Positions 1 through 7,551 of a DNA stretch of 11,626 bases are shown here, one piece after another. The translations under genes were made by a program, and so were the position numbers. The notes below the pieces were generated by a model. The model did not search any database and was not told the DNA's origin. It saw nothing but the letters and a program-made list of their open reading frames with translations. Every line of letters begins with the position of its first letter. Within the stretch, counting starts at the first letter, position 1. This DNA is from Pseudomonadota bacterium (lineage in GTDB: Bacteria; Pseudomonadota; Alphaproteobacteria; Rhodospirillales; Rhodospirillaceae): contig JAEWWF010000387.1 of the NCBI GenBank assembly GCA_023396465.1, positions 1 through 11,626 on the forward strand. The letters are read 5' to 3'.

Positions 1-1014
1 GCGGGCATGGGCGCGCAGGGTCGACCAGAACGGCAGTGCCGCGAAGACCAGCAGCCACGCCGGCAGGAAAACGGCGATCAGCGCCACCACCGCCCCGGTC
101 CAGCCATCCGACGCCATGCCGAGGTAGGCGGCGAAGGTGAACAACGGTCCCGGCACCGCCTGGGCGAGCCCGTAGCCGGCAAGGAACGACTCGGGCGTCA
201 CCCAGCCGGGCGCCACCACTTCCGCCTGCAACAGCGGCAGCACCACATGGCCGCCGCCGAACACCAGGGCACCGGCGCGGTAAAAAGCGCCGAACAGATC
301 GAGCATGTGCGGCCCGCCCAGCAGCGGCAGCCCCGCCAGCAGGGCGAGGGCCATGGCAAGCGCCGCCAGCGCCGTGCGCCGGCCGATGGGCAGCGGAATC
401 GGGCTGGTCGCCGCGCGGGTCTCCGGTCGCACCACCATCAGTCCGGCGGCGGCCCCGAGGGCGATGGCGACGATCTGCGCCGCCGCCGCGCCCCAGACGG
501 TCACCAGCGCGGCGGCGACGACCGCGATGGTGGCGCGCGGCGCGTCGGGGATCAGGCCGCGTGCCATGCCCCACAGGGCGATGGCGACCACCGCCACCGC
601 CGCCGCCTTCAGCCCCGAGAGCGCCTCCGCCGTCAGTCCGTCGGCGCCCGACAGCCAGCCGATGCCGAGCGCCGCCAGCGCCATCAGCAGCGCCGACGGC
701 AGGGTGAAGGCGATCCACGCCGCCGCCGCGCCGCCGAGACCGCCCCGCATCAACCCAAGGGCGATGCCCACCTGGCTGGACGCCGGTCCGGGAAGGAACT
801 GGCACAGCGCCACCAGATCGGCATAGGCTGCCTCGTCCAGCCAGCGCCGGCGGACCACGAATTCCTCGCGGAAATAGCCCAAGTGGGCCACGGGCCCGCC
901 AAAGGCGGTGACACCGAGGCGCAGGAAGGCGGACAAAACCTCGCCGACGCGACCGCGCTCGGCGGTGGTGGCGTCGGCGGCGGCCTCGGGCGAAGCGGGG
1001 TCGATGGGCGACAC
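1..1014 (-). CDS. chrA: Chromate transporter ChrA, 3' end beyond window
   Basis: This is an inner-membrane transporter of the CHR family, which expels chromate from the cytoplasm; sulfate or another oxyanion could also be the substrate. The reading frame is open for 338 codons from the left edge. Two homologous CHR halves are visible. The N-terminal half has the signature FLRLGVTAFGGPVAHLGYF (residues 30-48), then RRRWLDEAAYADLVALCQF and LPGPASSQVG (to about 83). The C-terminal half has GALVFGGGHVVLPLL (FGGG at 252-255) and AQAVPGPLFTFAAYLG (PGP at 288-290). Hydrophobic Ala/Leu/Val-rich segments fill the rest. Full-length two-domain ChrA proteins have about 400 residues, so roughly the last 60 are missing. 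The start is the only reasonable in-frame one, a GTG at 1014-1012, with a weak GGAG 11 bases upstream; a stop codon lies further upstream and there is no in-frame ATG between. It is divergent from the TCA cluster and probably unrelated to it in function. The family call is firm; the start is less so. Confidence 0.9.
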   Translation of the reverse strand, partial: MSPIDPASPEAAADATTAERGRVGEVLSAFLRLGVTAFGGPVAHLGYFREEFVVRRRWLDEAAYADLVALCQFLPGPASSQVGIALGLMRGGLGGAAAAWIAFTLPSALLMALAALGIGWLSGADGLTAEALSGLKAAAVAVVAIALWGMARGLIPDAPRATIAVVAAALVTVWGAAAAQIVAIALGAAAGLMVVRPETRAATSPIPLPIGRRTALAALAMALALLAGLPLLGGPHMLDLFGAFYRAGALVFGGGHVVLPLLQAEVVAPGWVTPESFLAGYGLAQAVPGPLFTFAAYLGMASDGWTGAVVALIAVFLPAWLLVFAALPFWSTLRAHAR

Positions 1015-1050
1015 GGGGAGGGTGGCTCCGGCTGGGGGACTCGGGCGGGG

Positions 1051-1079
1051 AGTATAGGGGGAGCAAGCCCCGGCAAGAC
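1051..1079 (-). promoter_or_regulatory. Candidate chrA promoter
   Basis: Read on the minus strand, TATACT (1056-1051) matches the sigma-70 -10 consensus at five of six bases. It would place a transcript start near 1044, about 30 bases before the GTG start of chrA. The -35 side is poor: GTCTTG at 17-base spacing, or TTGCCG at 14-base spacing. This is inference from position and the -10 match only. Confidence 0.28.
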
Positions 1080-1336
1080 CTACCCGAAGGGGGCGTTTTC
1101 CTGCTACTCACCCGGATTTCATGGAAGCGTAACACCGCCTTCGGGCATCCCGATCCCCCCTCCCGCCTTGCTCCCGGTGAACATGGCGGGAACCGCAGAA
1201 AATAAGGGGGCGCTAATATTCCGTTGGGTGGCGGGTATGCCCTTGTCCTCGGCCCGGAAACGCGGTAGTTAAGGCCCCCCGTTGGTGTTGCCGCAACATC
1301 AGTGCGGTACCCTGCATCGCAACCGCTTCTCAGCAC

Positions 1337-1343
1337 GAGGGGA
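1337..1343 (+). promoter_or_regulatory. mdh ribosome binding site
   Basis: GAGGGGA lies five bases before the ATG at 1349 and fixes that start for mdh. Confidence 0.75.
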
Positions 1344-1348
1344 CATCC

Positions 1349-2308
1349 ATGGCACGCAACAAGATCGCTCTGGTCGGCGCCGGCAACATCGGCGGCACTC
1401 TGGCGCATCTGATCGGTCTGAAGGAACTGGGCGACGTCGTCCTGTTCGACATCGCCGAAGGTACTCCGCAGGGCAAGGGCCTGGACATCGCCGAATCGAC
1501 CCCGATCGAGGGCGTGGATGCGGAATACACCGGCGCCAATGACTACAGCGCGATCGCGGGCGCCGACGTCGTCATCGTCACCGCCGGCGTGCCGCGCAAG
1601 CCGGGCATGAGCCGCGACGACCTGATCGGCATCAACGCCAAGGTGATGGCGTCGGTTGGCCAGGGCATCAAGGACAACTGCCCGAACGCCTTCGTGATCT
1701 GCATCACCAACCCGCTCGACGCGATGGTGTGGGCCCTGCGCGAGGCCTCCGGCCTGCCGCACAACATGGTCGTCGGCATGGCCGGCGTGCTGGATTCGGC
1801 CCGCTTCCGCTGGTTCCTCCACGAGGAGTTCAAGGTCTCCGTCGAGGACATCACCGCCTTCGTGCTGGGCGGCCACGGCGATACCATGGTGCCGCTGGTG
1901 CGCTATTCCACCGTCGCCGGCATTCCGCTGCCGGATCTGGTGAAGAAGGGCTGGACCACCCAGGAGAAGCTCGACCAGATCGTGCAGCGCACCCGTGACG
2001 GCGGCGCCGAGATCGTCGGCCTGCTGAAGACCGGTTCCGCCTTCTACGCCCCGGCCGCCGCCGCCGTGCAGATGGCCGAGAGCTACCTGAAGGACAAGAA
2101 GCGCCTGCTGCCCTGCGCCGCGTGGTGCGACGGCGTCTACGGCCTCGACGGCTTCTACGTCGGCGTGCCGGTGATCATCGGCGCCGGTGGTGTCGAGCGT
2201 GTCGTCGAGATCGACCTGAGCGCCGAAGAGCAGGCGATGTTCGACGTCTCGGTGAACGCCGTGAAGGGCCTCGTCGAGGCGACCAAGAAGCTCATGCCGC
2301 AGGCCTGA
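1349..2308 (+). CDS. mdh: Malate dehydrogenase (NAD+)
   Basis: This cytoplasmic enzyme oxidises (S)-malate to oxaloacetate with NAD+, the last step of the TCA cycle. It belongs to the LDH-like MDH group (MDH type 3), the usual form in Alphaproteobacteria, and 319 residues is normal. The N-terminal Rossmann fold carries the glycine motif GAGNIGG (10-16), and Asp34 at the end of the second strand predicts NAD rather than NADP use. The substrate-binding arginines are in VPRKPGMSR (Arg83, Arg89). The catalytic pair is Asp149 in VLDSARFR, with Arg152 nearby, and His176 in GGHGDTMVP. Arg83 at the loop position that is Gln in lactate dehydrogenases supports malate over lactate specificity. It is the first gene of the TCA cluster, 24 bases before sucC with no terminator between, so co-transcription with sucCD is likely. 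Confidence 0.97.
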   Translation: MARNKIALVGAGNIGGTLAHLIGLKELGDVVLFDIAEGTPQGKGLDIAESTPIEGVDAEYTGANDYSAIAGADVVIVTAGVPRKPGMSRDDLIGINAKVMASVGQGIKDNCPNAFVICITNPLDAMVWALREASGLPHNMVVGMAGVLDSARFRWFLHEEFKVSVEDITAFVLGGHGDTMVPLVRYSTVAGIPLPDLVKKGWTTQEKLDQIVQRTRDGGAEIVGLLKTGSAFYAPAAAAVQMAESYLKDKKRLLPCAAWCDGVYGLDGFYVGVPVIIGAGGVERVVEIDLSAEEQAMFDVSVNAVKGLVEATKKLMPQA

Positions 2309-2313
2309 GCAGC

Positions 2314-2323
2314 AGGAAGGGGA
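2314..2323 (+). promoter_or_regulatory. sucC ribosome binding site
   Basis: The purine-rich AGGAAGGGGA lies nine bases before the ATG at 2333, entirely within the short mdh-sucC spacer. Confidence 0.65.
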
Positions 2324-2332
2324 AGCCCGAAC

Positions 2333-3532
2333 ATGAACATTCATGAGTATCAGGCGAAGCAGATCCTCGCGAAGTACGGCGTGCCGATTCTCGAGGGTGG
2401 CGTCGCCTACACCGCCGACGAGGCCGCGACGGTCGCCAAGCAGCTGCCCGGCCCGGTCTATGTGGTGAAGAGCCAGATCCACGCCGGTGGCCGCGGCAAG
2501 GGCAAGTTCAAGGAAGCCGAAGCGGGCGACAAGGGCGGCGTGCGCGTCGTCAAGTCGCCGGCCGACGTGGCCGAGAACGCCAAGCAGATGATCGGCAAGA
2601 CGCTCGTCACCCACCAGACCGGCCCGGCCGGCAAGGAAGTGAAGCGCGTCTACATCGAGGCCGGCTGCGACATCAAGCGCGAGCTGTACCTCGCCATGCT
2701 GGTTGACCGCGCCACCTCGCGCATCTCGATCATGGCGTCGACCGAAGGCGGCATGGACATCGAGGAAGTGGCCGCCCACAGCCCGGAAAAGATCGTCGTC
2801 CAGACCATCGACCCGGCCTCGGGCATCTCCGGCTTCCATTGCCGCAACATCGCCTTCCAGCTGAAGCTGGAAGGCAAGCAGGTCGGCGCCTTCACGAAGC
2901 TGCTGACGGCGCTCTACACCTGCTTCACCGACACCGATGCCTCCATGCTGGAGATCAACCCCCTCGTCGTCACCGGCGACGGCGCGGTGATCCCGCTGGA
3001 CTGCAAGATGAACTTCGATCCGAACGCCCTCTACCGGCACAAGGACATCGAAGAGATGCGCGACGAGTCCGAAGAAGACCCGTCGGAAATCGAGGCGTCC
3101 AAGCACAGCCTGAACTACATCAAGCTTGACGGTTCCATCGGCTGCATGGTGAACGGCGCCGGCCTCGCCATGGCGACCATGGACATCATCAAGCTGTACG
3201 GCGGTTCGCCGGCCAACTTCCTGGACGTCGGCGGCGGTGCGACGAAGGAGCGCGTCACCGCGGCCTTCAAGATCATCCTGTCCGACCCGAACGTCGAAGG
3301 CATCCTGGTCAACATCTTCGGCGGCATCATGCGCTGCGACGTGATCGCCGAGGGCGTCGTCGCCGCGGCCCGCGAAGTCAGCCTGAACGTGCCGCTGGTG
3401 GTGCGCCTGGAAGGCACCAACGTCGAGCTGGGCAAGAAGATCATGGCCGAATCCGGCCTGCCCATCATCGCCGCCGACAACCTGGCGGATGCCGCTGAAA
3501 AGGTCGTCAAGGCCGTGAAGGAGGCCGCGTAA
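2333..3532 (+). CDS. sucC: Succinyl-CoA synthetase beta subunit (ADP/GDP-forming)
   Basis: The beta subunit of succinyl-CoA ligase pairs with SucD to convert succinyl-CoA, phosphate and NDP into succinate, CoA and NTP. The 399-residue length is typical. The N-terminal part is an ATP-grasp domain: it opens with MNIHEYQAKQIL, has the glycine-rich nucleotide-binding stretch HAGGRGKGKFK (50-60), and the metal-site segments EINPLVV (207-213) and PLDCKMNFD (221-229). The C-terminal CoA-ligase domain contains MVNGAGLAMATMD (272-284), NFLDVGGGA (295-303), NIFGGIMRCDVIAEG (327-341) and VVRLEGTNVELGKK (356-369), which handle the phosphohistidine loop and succinate. Nucleotide preference (ATP or GTP) cannot be read from the sequence. 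Its stop is two bases before the sucD start, the tight pairing expected for subunits made in equal amounts. Confidence 0.97.
   Translation: MNIHEYQAKQILAKYGVPILEGGVAYTADEAATVAKQLPGPVYVVKSQIHAGGRGKGKFKEAEAGDKGGVRVVKSPADVAENAKQMIGKTLVTHQTGPAGKEVKRVYIEAGCDIKRELYLAMLVDRATSRISIMASTEGGMDIEEVAAHSPEKIVVQTIDPASGISGFHCRNIAFQLKLEGKQVGAFTKLLTALYTCFTDTDASMLEINPLVVTGDGAVIPLDCKMNFDPNALYRHKDIEEMRDESEEDPSEIEASKHSLNYIKLDGSIGCMVNGAGLAMATMDIIKLYGGSPANFLDVGGGATKERVTAAFKIILSDPNVEGILVNIFGGIMRCDVIAEGVVAAAREVSLNVPLVVRLEGTNVELGKKIMAESGLPIIAADNLADAAEKVVKAVKEAA
3518..3524 (+). promoter_or_regulatory. sucD ribosome binding site inside sucC
   Basis: AAGGAGG, a strong Shine-Dalgarno match, lies in the last codons of sucC, ten bases before the sucD ATG at 3535. 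This arrangement suggests translational coupling of the two subunits. Confidence 0.75.
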
Positions 3533-3534
3533 TC

Positions 3535-4406
<872 letters not shown>

Positions 4407-4410
<4 letters not shown>

Positions 4411-4437
4411 CAAAAGGCCCCATCCGCCTGATGTAAG
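4407..4437 (+). promoter_or_regulatory. Weak candidate promoter upstream of sucA
   Basis: CTGACA (4407-4412, overlapping the sucD stop codon) matches the -35 consensus at five of six bases. TGTAAG (4432-4437) matches the -10 at four of six, but the 19-base spacing is long. It could give sucAB-lpdA a start of its own. Evidence is weak and may be chance. Confidence 0.18.
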
Positions 4438-4441
4438 GTCG

Positions 4442-4467
4442 CATGCGCGGGAGTCCTCCCGCGCATG
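4442..4467 (+). terminator. Perfect 12-bp hairpin between sucD and sucA, no U-tract
   Basis: CATGCGCGGGAG (4442-4453) and CTCCCGCGCATG (4456-4467) are exact reverse complements separated by two bases. In RNA this folds as an 11-bp stem with a four-base loop, very stable and G+C-rich. The next bases (ACGCCACGC) have no U run, so it is not a standard intrinsic terminator. It may instead attenuate read-through from mdh-sucCD, stabilise the upstream mRNA 3' end, or mark a processing site. The structure is certain from sequence; the role is inferred. Confidence 0.6.
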
Positions 4468-4485
4468 ACGCCACGCAAGGTAGGT

Positions 4486-4496
4486 AGGAAACCACG
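4486..4496 (+). promoter_or_regulatory. Shine-Dalgarno-like site and ACG codon upstream of sucA
   Basis: AGGAAACC (4486-4493) is followed directly by ACG at 4494, in frame with sucA. The same block precedes sucB, where AGGAAACCC leads straight into its ATG. The GTG at 4524 lies about 25 bases from the nearest GGAG, and the TTG at 4569 has a GGAG only two bases away, so both have poor spacing. This suggests that 4494 is, or recently was, the start codon. Use of ACG as a start is rare in bacteria. Confidence 0.35.
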
Positions 4497-4523
4497 GAGA
4501 CCCGGCGCGGCCCCCACCACCGG

Positions 4524-7511
4524 GTGGACAGGGGCGCGCCGGCGCTCCAAGCCAAGAGAGCCGGAGCTTTGGAAGCTTCTTTCCTGACTGGCGCCAACGC
4601 CATTTTCATCGCCGAGCTGTACGAGCGTTGGCTCGACGATGCCACCTCCGTCGATCAGAGCTGGCAGGCGTTCTTCGCCGAGCTTCACGACGATCCGGCC
4701 CTGATCCGTGGTGACCGGCACGGCGGCAGCTGGGCGCCGGAAGGCCGGGCCAAGGTGATCGGCGCCGTCGATCCCGAAGAGGCCGCTGCCGCCGCCGCCA
4801 AGAAAAAGAAGGAAGCCGGCAAGGGCGCCGGTGGCGTGTCGACCGAGGAGGTGCGCGCCCGCACCCTCGATTCGATCCGAGCCCTCATGCTCATCCGCGC
4901 CTATCGCGTCCGCGGCCACCTGATGGCGACGCTGGACCCGCTCGGCCTGACCACGCCCGAGCCGCACCCGGAACTCGATTACAAGACCTACGGCTTCACC
5001 GATGCCGATCTCGACCGCGAGATCTTCATCGACAACGTGCTCGGCCTGGAGACCGCCAAGCTGCGCACCATCCTTGAGGTGGTGCAGCAGACCTACTGCG
5101 GCTCGGTCGGCGTTGAATTCATGCACATCCAGGATCCCGACCAGAAGGCGTGGATCCAGAAGCGCATGGAAAGCTCGCGCAGCCATGCCGACTTCTCCGA
5201 CCTGGGCAAGAAGACCATCCTGGAGCGTCTGACGGCGGCCGAGGGCTTCGAGAAGTTCCTTCAGGTGAAGTACACCGGCACCAAGCGGTTCGGCCTGGAA
5301 GGCGGCGAGAGCGTCATTCCCGCCATCGAACAGGTGTTGAAGCGCGGCAGCCAGCTGGGCGTCGAGGAAGTGGTGTTCGGCATGGCCCACCGCGGCCGCC
5401 TGAACGTGCTGACCAACATCATGATGAAGCCGTACCAGGCGCTGTTCTCGGAGTTCCAGGGCAACCCGGCCAATCCCGAGGACGTGCAGGGTTCGGGCGA
5501 CGTGAAATACCACCTGGGCACCTCCGCCGACCGTGAGTTCGACGGCAAGAAGGTCCACCTGTCGCTGCAAGCCAACCCGTCGCACCTGGAAGTCGTCAAT
5601 CCGGTGGTGCTCGGCAAGGTACGCGCCAAGCAGGATCAGATCGGCGACACCGACCGCAAGCGCGTGCTCGGCGTGCTGCTGCACGGTGACGCGGCCTTCG
5701 CCGGCCAGGGCATCGTGGCGGAATGCTTCGGCTTCTCGCAGCTGAAGGGCTACCGCACCGGCGGCACCATCCACTTCATCATCAACAACCAGATCGGTTT
5801 CACCACGGCGCCGCAGTACAGCCGCTCGGGCACCTACAGCTCCGACATCGCCAAGATGGTGCAGGCCCCGATCCTGCACGTGAACGGCGACGACCCGGAG
5901 GCCGTGGTGTTCGCCGCCCGCGTCGCCATGGAATACCGCCAGGAATTCGGCGCCGACGTGGTGGTGGACATGATCTGCTACCGCCGTCACGGCCACAACG
6001 AATCCGACGAGCCGGCATTCACCCAGCCGCTGATGTACAAGAACATCGGCGGCCGCAAGACCACCCGCGAAGTCTACGCCGACAAGCTGGTGGCCGACGG
6101 GCTGATGAGCGCCGAGGAAGCGGCCCGCGTCAACGACGACTTCACTGCTCGTCTGGAAGCCGACTTCCAGGCCGCCGCCTCCTACAAGCCCAACAAGGCC
6201 GACTGGCTGGAGGGCAAGTGGAAGGGCCTGATGCAGGCCACGGGTGAAGAGGAATACCGCACCGAGGCGACGGACGTCGAAGTCGATGTCCTGAAGGAAG
6301 TCGGCAAGGCGCTGTCCACCCCGCCGGAGGGTTTCGACGTCAACCGCAAGATCCTGCGTCAGATGAAGCAGAAGGCGGAGATGTTCGAGACCGGCGAAGG
6401 CATCGACTGGGCGACCGGCGAGGCGCTCGCTTTTGGCACCCTGGCGGTGGAAGGGGCGGCCATTCGCCTGTCCGGCCAGGACGCCGGCCGCGGCACCTTC
6501 TCGCAGCGGCATTCGGTGCTGGTCGACCAGGGCACGGAAAAGACCTACGTGCCGCTCAACCACATCCGCGAGGGCCAGGCCCGCTACGACGTCATCGACA
6601 GTCCGCTGTCGGAAGTGTCGGTGCTCGGCTTCGACTACGGCTACTCGTTGCAGGAGCCCAACGGCCTCACCCTGTGGGAAGCCCAGTTCGGCGACTTCGC
6701 CAACGGCGCCCAGGTGATCTTCGACCAGTTCATCAGCTCGGGCGAGTCCAAGTGGCTGCGCATGTCCGGTCTGGTGGTGCTGCTGCCGCACGGTTATGAA
6801 GGCCAAGGCCCCGAGCACAGCTCGGCCCGCCCGGAACGCTTCCTGCAACTGTGCGCCGAAGACAACATGCAGGTGTGCAACATCACCACGCCGGCCAACT
6901 ACTTCCATGCCCTGCGTCGGCAGATCCGCCGCAACTTCCGCAAGCCGCTGGTCATCTTCACGCCGAAGTCGCTGCTGCGCCACAAGCTGGCGGTGTCGAA
7001 GCTGGAGGATTTCGGCCCCGGTTCGCGCTTCCGCCGCGTGATGCCGGAGTTCGACGAAGGGTTGGTCGCCGACGGCAAGATCAAGCGCGTCGTGCTGTGC
7101 TCCGGCAAGGTCTACTACGACCTGTTGCAGTACCGCATGGACAACGCCATCGACGACGTCGCGCTGATCCGCATCGAGCAGCTGTACCCGTGGCCGAAGG
7201 AAACCCTGGTCGCCCAGCTGTCGCGTTACAAGAACGCCGAGGTGGTGTGGTGCCAGGAGGAGCCCGCCAACATGGGCTACTGGCAGTTCGTCGATCGCCG
7301 CATCGAGTTCGCCCTGGCCGACATCGAGGGTCACAAGGCGCGCCAGGCAACCTACGTTGGCCGCAAGGCATCGGCGTCGCCGGCCACCGGCCTGTTCAAG
7401 AAGCATGTGGAGGAGCAGGCTTGGGTGGTCGCCAACGCCATGACCGGCGATCTGTCGACCGTGCCGGTGCCGTTCTCCCGCGTCACCCAGCTGAGCAAGA
7501 TCGGCCAGTAA
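4524..7511 (+). CDS. sucA: 2-Oxoglutarate dehydrogenase E1 component
   Basis: This thiamine-diphosphate enzyme decarboxylates 2-oxoglutarate and passes the succinyl group to lipoyl-SucB. From the GTG at 4524 it has 995 residues, normal for the family (930-1000). In order it shows the N-terminal E1 segment (SFLTGANAIFIAELYERWL, 19-37), a charged Ala/Lys/Gly linker (85-104), the ThDP-binding domain, the transketolase-type pyrimidine domain and the C-terminal domain. The ThDP domain has GMAHRGRLNVL (286-296), LQANPSHLE (348-356), HGDAAFAGQG (387-396), INNQIGFTT (420-428) and YRRHGHNESDEP (486-497). The pyrimidine domain has GRGTFSQRHSVL (655-666), LWEAQFGDFANGAQ (717-730) and LPHGYEGQGPEHSSARPERF (754-773). 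The start is uncertain. A stop lies at 4485 and no in-frame ATG precedes the conserved region. Candidates are ACG 4494 (best ribosome-site spacing), GTG 4524 and TTG 4569. Functional assignment is firm. Confidence 0.95.
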   Translation: MDRGAPALQAKRAGALEASFLTGANAIFIAELYERWLDDATSVDQSWQAFFAELHDDPALIRGDRHGGSWAPEGRAKVIGAVDPEEAAAAAAKKKKEAGKGAGGVSTEEVRARTLDSIRALMLIRAYRVRGHLMATLDPLGLTTPEPHPELDYKTYGFTDADLDREIFIDNVLGLETAKLRTILEVVQQTYCGSVGVEFMHIQDPDQKAWIQKRMESSRSHADFSDLGKKTILERLTAAEGFEKFLQVKYTGTKRFGLEGGESVIPAIEQVLKRGSQLGVEEVVFGMAHRGRLNVLTNIMMKPYQALFSEFQGNPANPEDVQGSGDVKYHLGTSADREFDGKKVHLSLQANPSHLEVVNPVVLGKVRAKQDQIGDTDRKRVLGVLLHGDAAFAGQGIVAECFGFSQLKGYRTGGTIHFIINNQIGFTTAPQYSRSGTYSSDIAKMVQAPILHVNGDDPEAVVFAARVAMEYRQEFGADVVVDMICYRRHGHNESDEPAFTQPLMYKNIGGRKTTREVYADKLVADGLMSAEEAARVNDDFTARLEADFQAAASYKPNKADWLEGKWKGLMQATGEEEYRTEATDVEVDVLKEVGKALSTPPEGFDVNRKILRQMKQKAEMFETGEGIDWATGEALAFGTLAVEGAAIRLSGQDAGRGTFSQRHSVLVDQGTEKTYVPLNHIREGQARYDVIDSPLSEVSVLGFDYGYSLQEPNGLTLWEAQFGDFANGAQVIFDQFISSGESKWLRMSGLVVLLPHGYEGQGPEHSSARPERFLQLCAEDNMQVCNITTPANYFHALRRQIRRNFRKPLVIFTPKSLLRHKLAVSKLEDFGPGSRFRRVMPEFDEGLVADGKIKRVVLCSGKVYYDLLQYRMDNAIDDVALIRIEQLYPWPKETLVAQLSRYKNAEVVWCQEEPANMGYWQFVDRRIEFALADIEGHKARQATYVGRKASASPATGLFKKHVEEQAWVVANAMTGDLSTVPVPFSRVTQLSKIGQ

Positions 7512-7541
7512 GGCCGCCGCTTTAACGACGAGATTTCATTC

Positions 7542-7548
7542 GAGGAAA
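7542..7548 (+). promoter_or_regulatory. sucB ribosome binding site
   Basis: GAGGAAA lies three bases before the ATG at 7552, counting from its last base, in the 40-base sucA-sucB spacer. The spacer has no hairpin or terminator, so sucA and sucB are expected on one transcript. Confidence 0.65.
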
Positions 7549-7551
7549 CCC

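Larger units (their letters stand above)
1015..1348. other. Divergent intergenic region, chrA to mdh
   Basis: This non-coding stretch between the divergent chrA and mdh starts must hold the promoters for both. Neither strand shows a convincing gene; the long plus-strand frame crossing it is an Arg-rich shadow of chrA. Visible elements are the candidate chrA -10 (1051-1056), a 7-bp inverted repeat TCCCGCC/GGCGGGA (1161-1167 and 1185-1191, 17-base spacer), an A+T-richer patch CTAATATT (1213-1220), and a small CCGCA/TGCGG repeat (1291-1307). For mdh the best sigma-70-like pair I find is TTGTCC-17-TAGTTA (1243-1271), whose -10 matches only two of six bases, so I do not call it a promoter. Confidence 0.6.

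Noticed and set aside
750..1076. Minus-strand 108-codon frame starting with ATG at 1076
   Set aside because: It overlaps chrA in another frame; the Pro/Ser/Arg-rich product is a shadow, and the ChrA frame has the family motifs.
1243..1271. TTGTCC-17-TAGTTA as the mdh promoter
   Set aside because: The -35 matches four of six bases but the -10 only two of six. It is not distinguishable from chance in this region.
7..1272. Open frame of 421 codons on the plus strand, opposite chrA
   Set aside because: The product is Arg/Gln/Gly/His-rich with no domain, whereas the opposite strand encodes clear ChrA signatures. The frame also runs through the mdh upstream region.
1291..1307. CCGCA/TGCGG small inverted repeat upstream of mdh
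   Set aside because: Five-base arms are expected by chance in DNA of this composition, and there is no supporting context.
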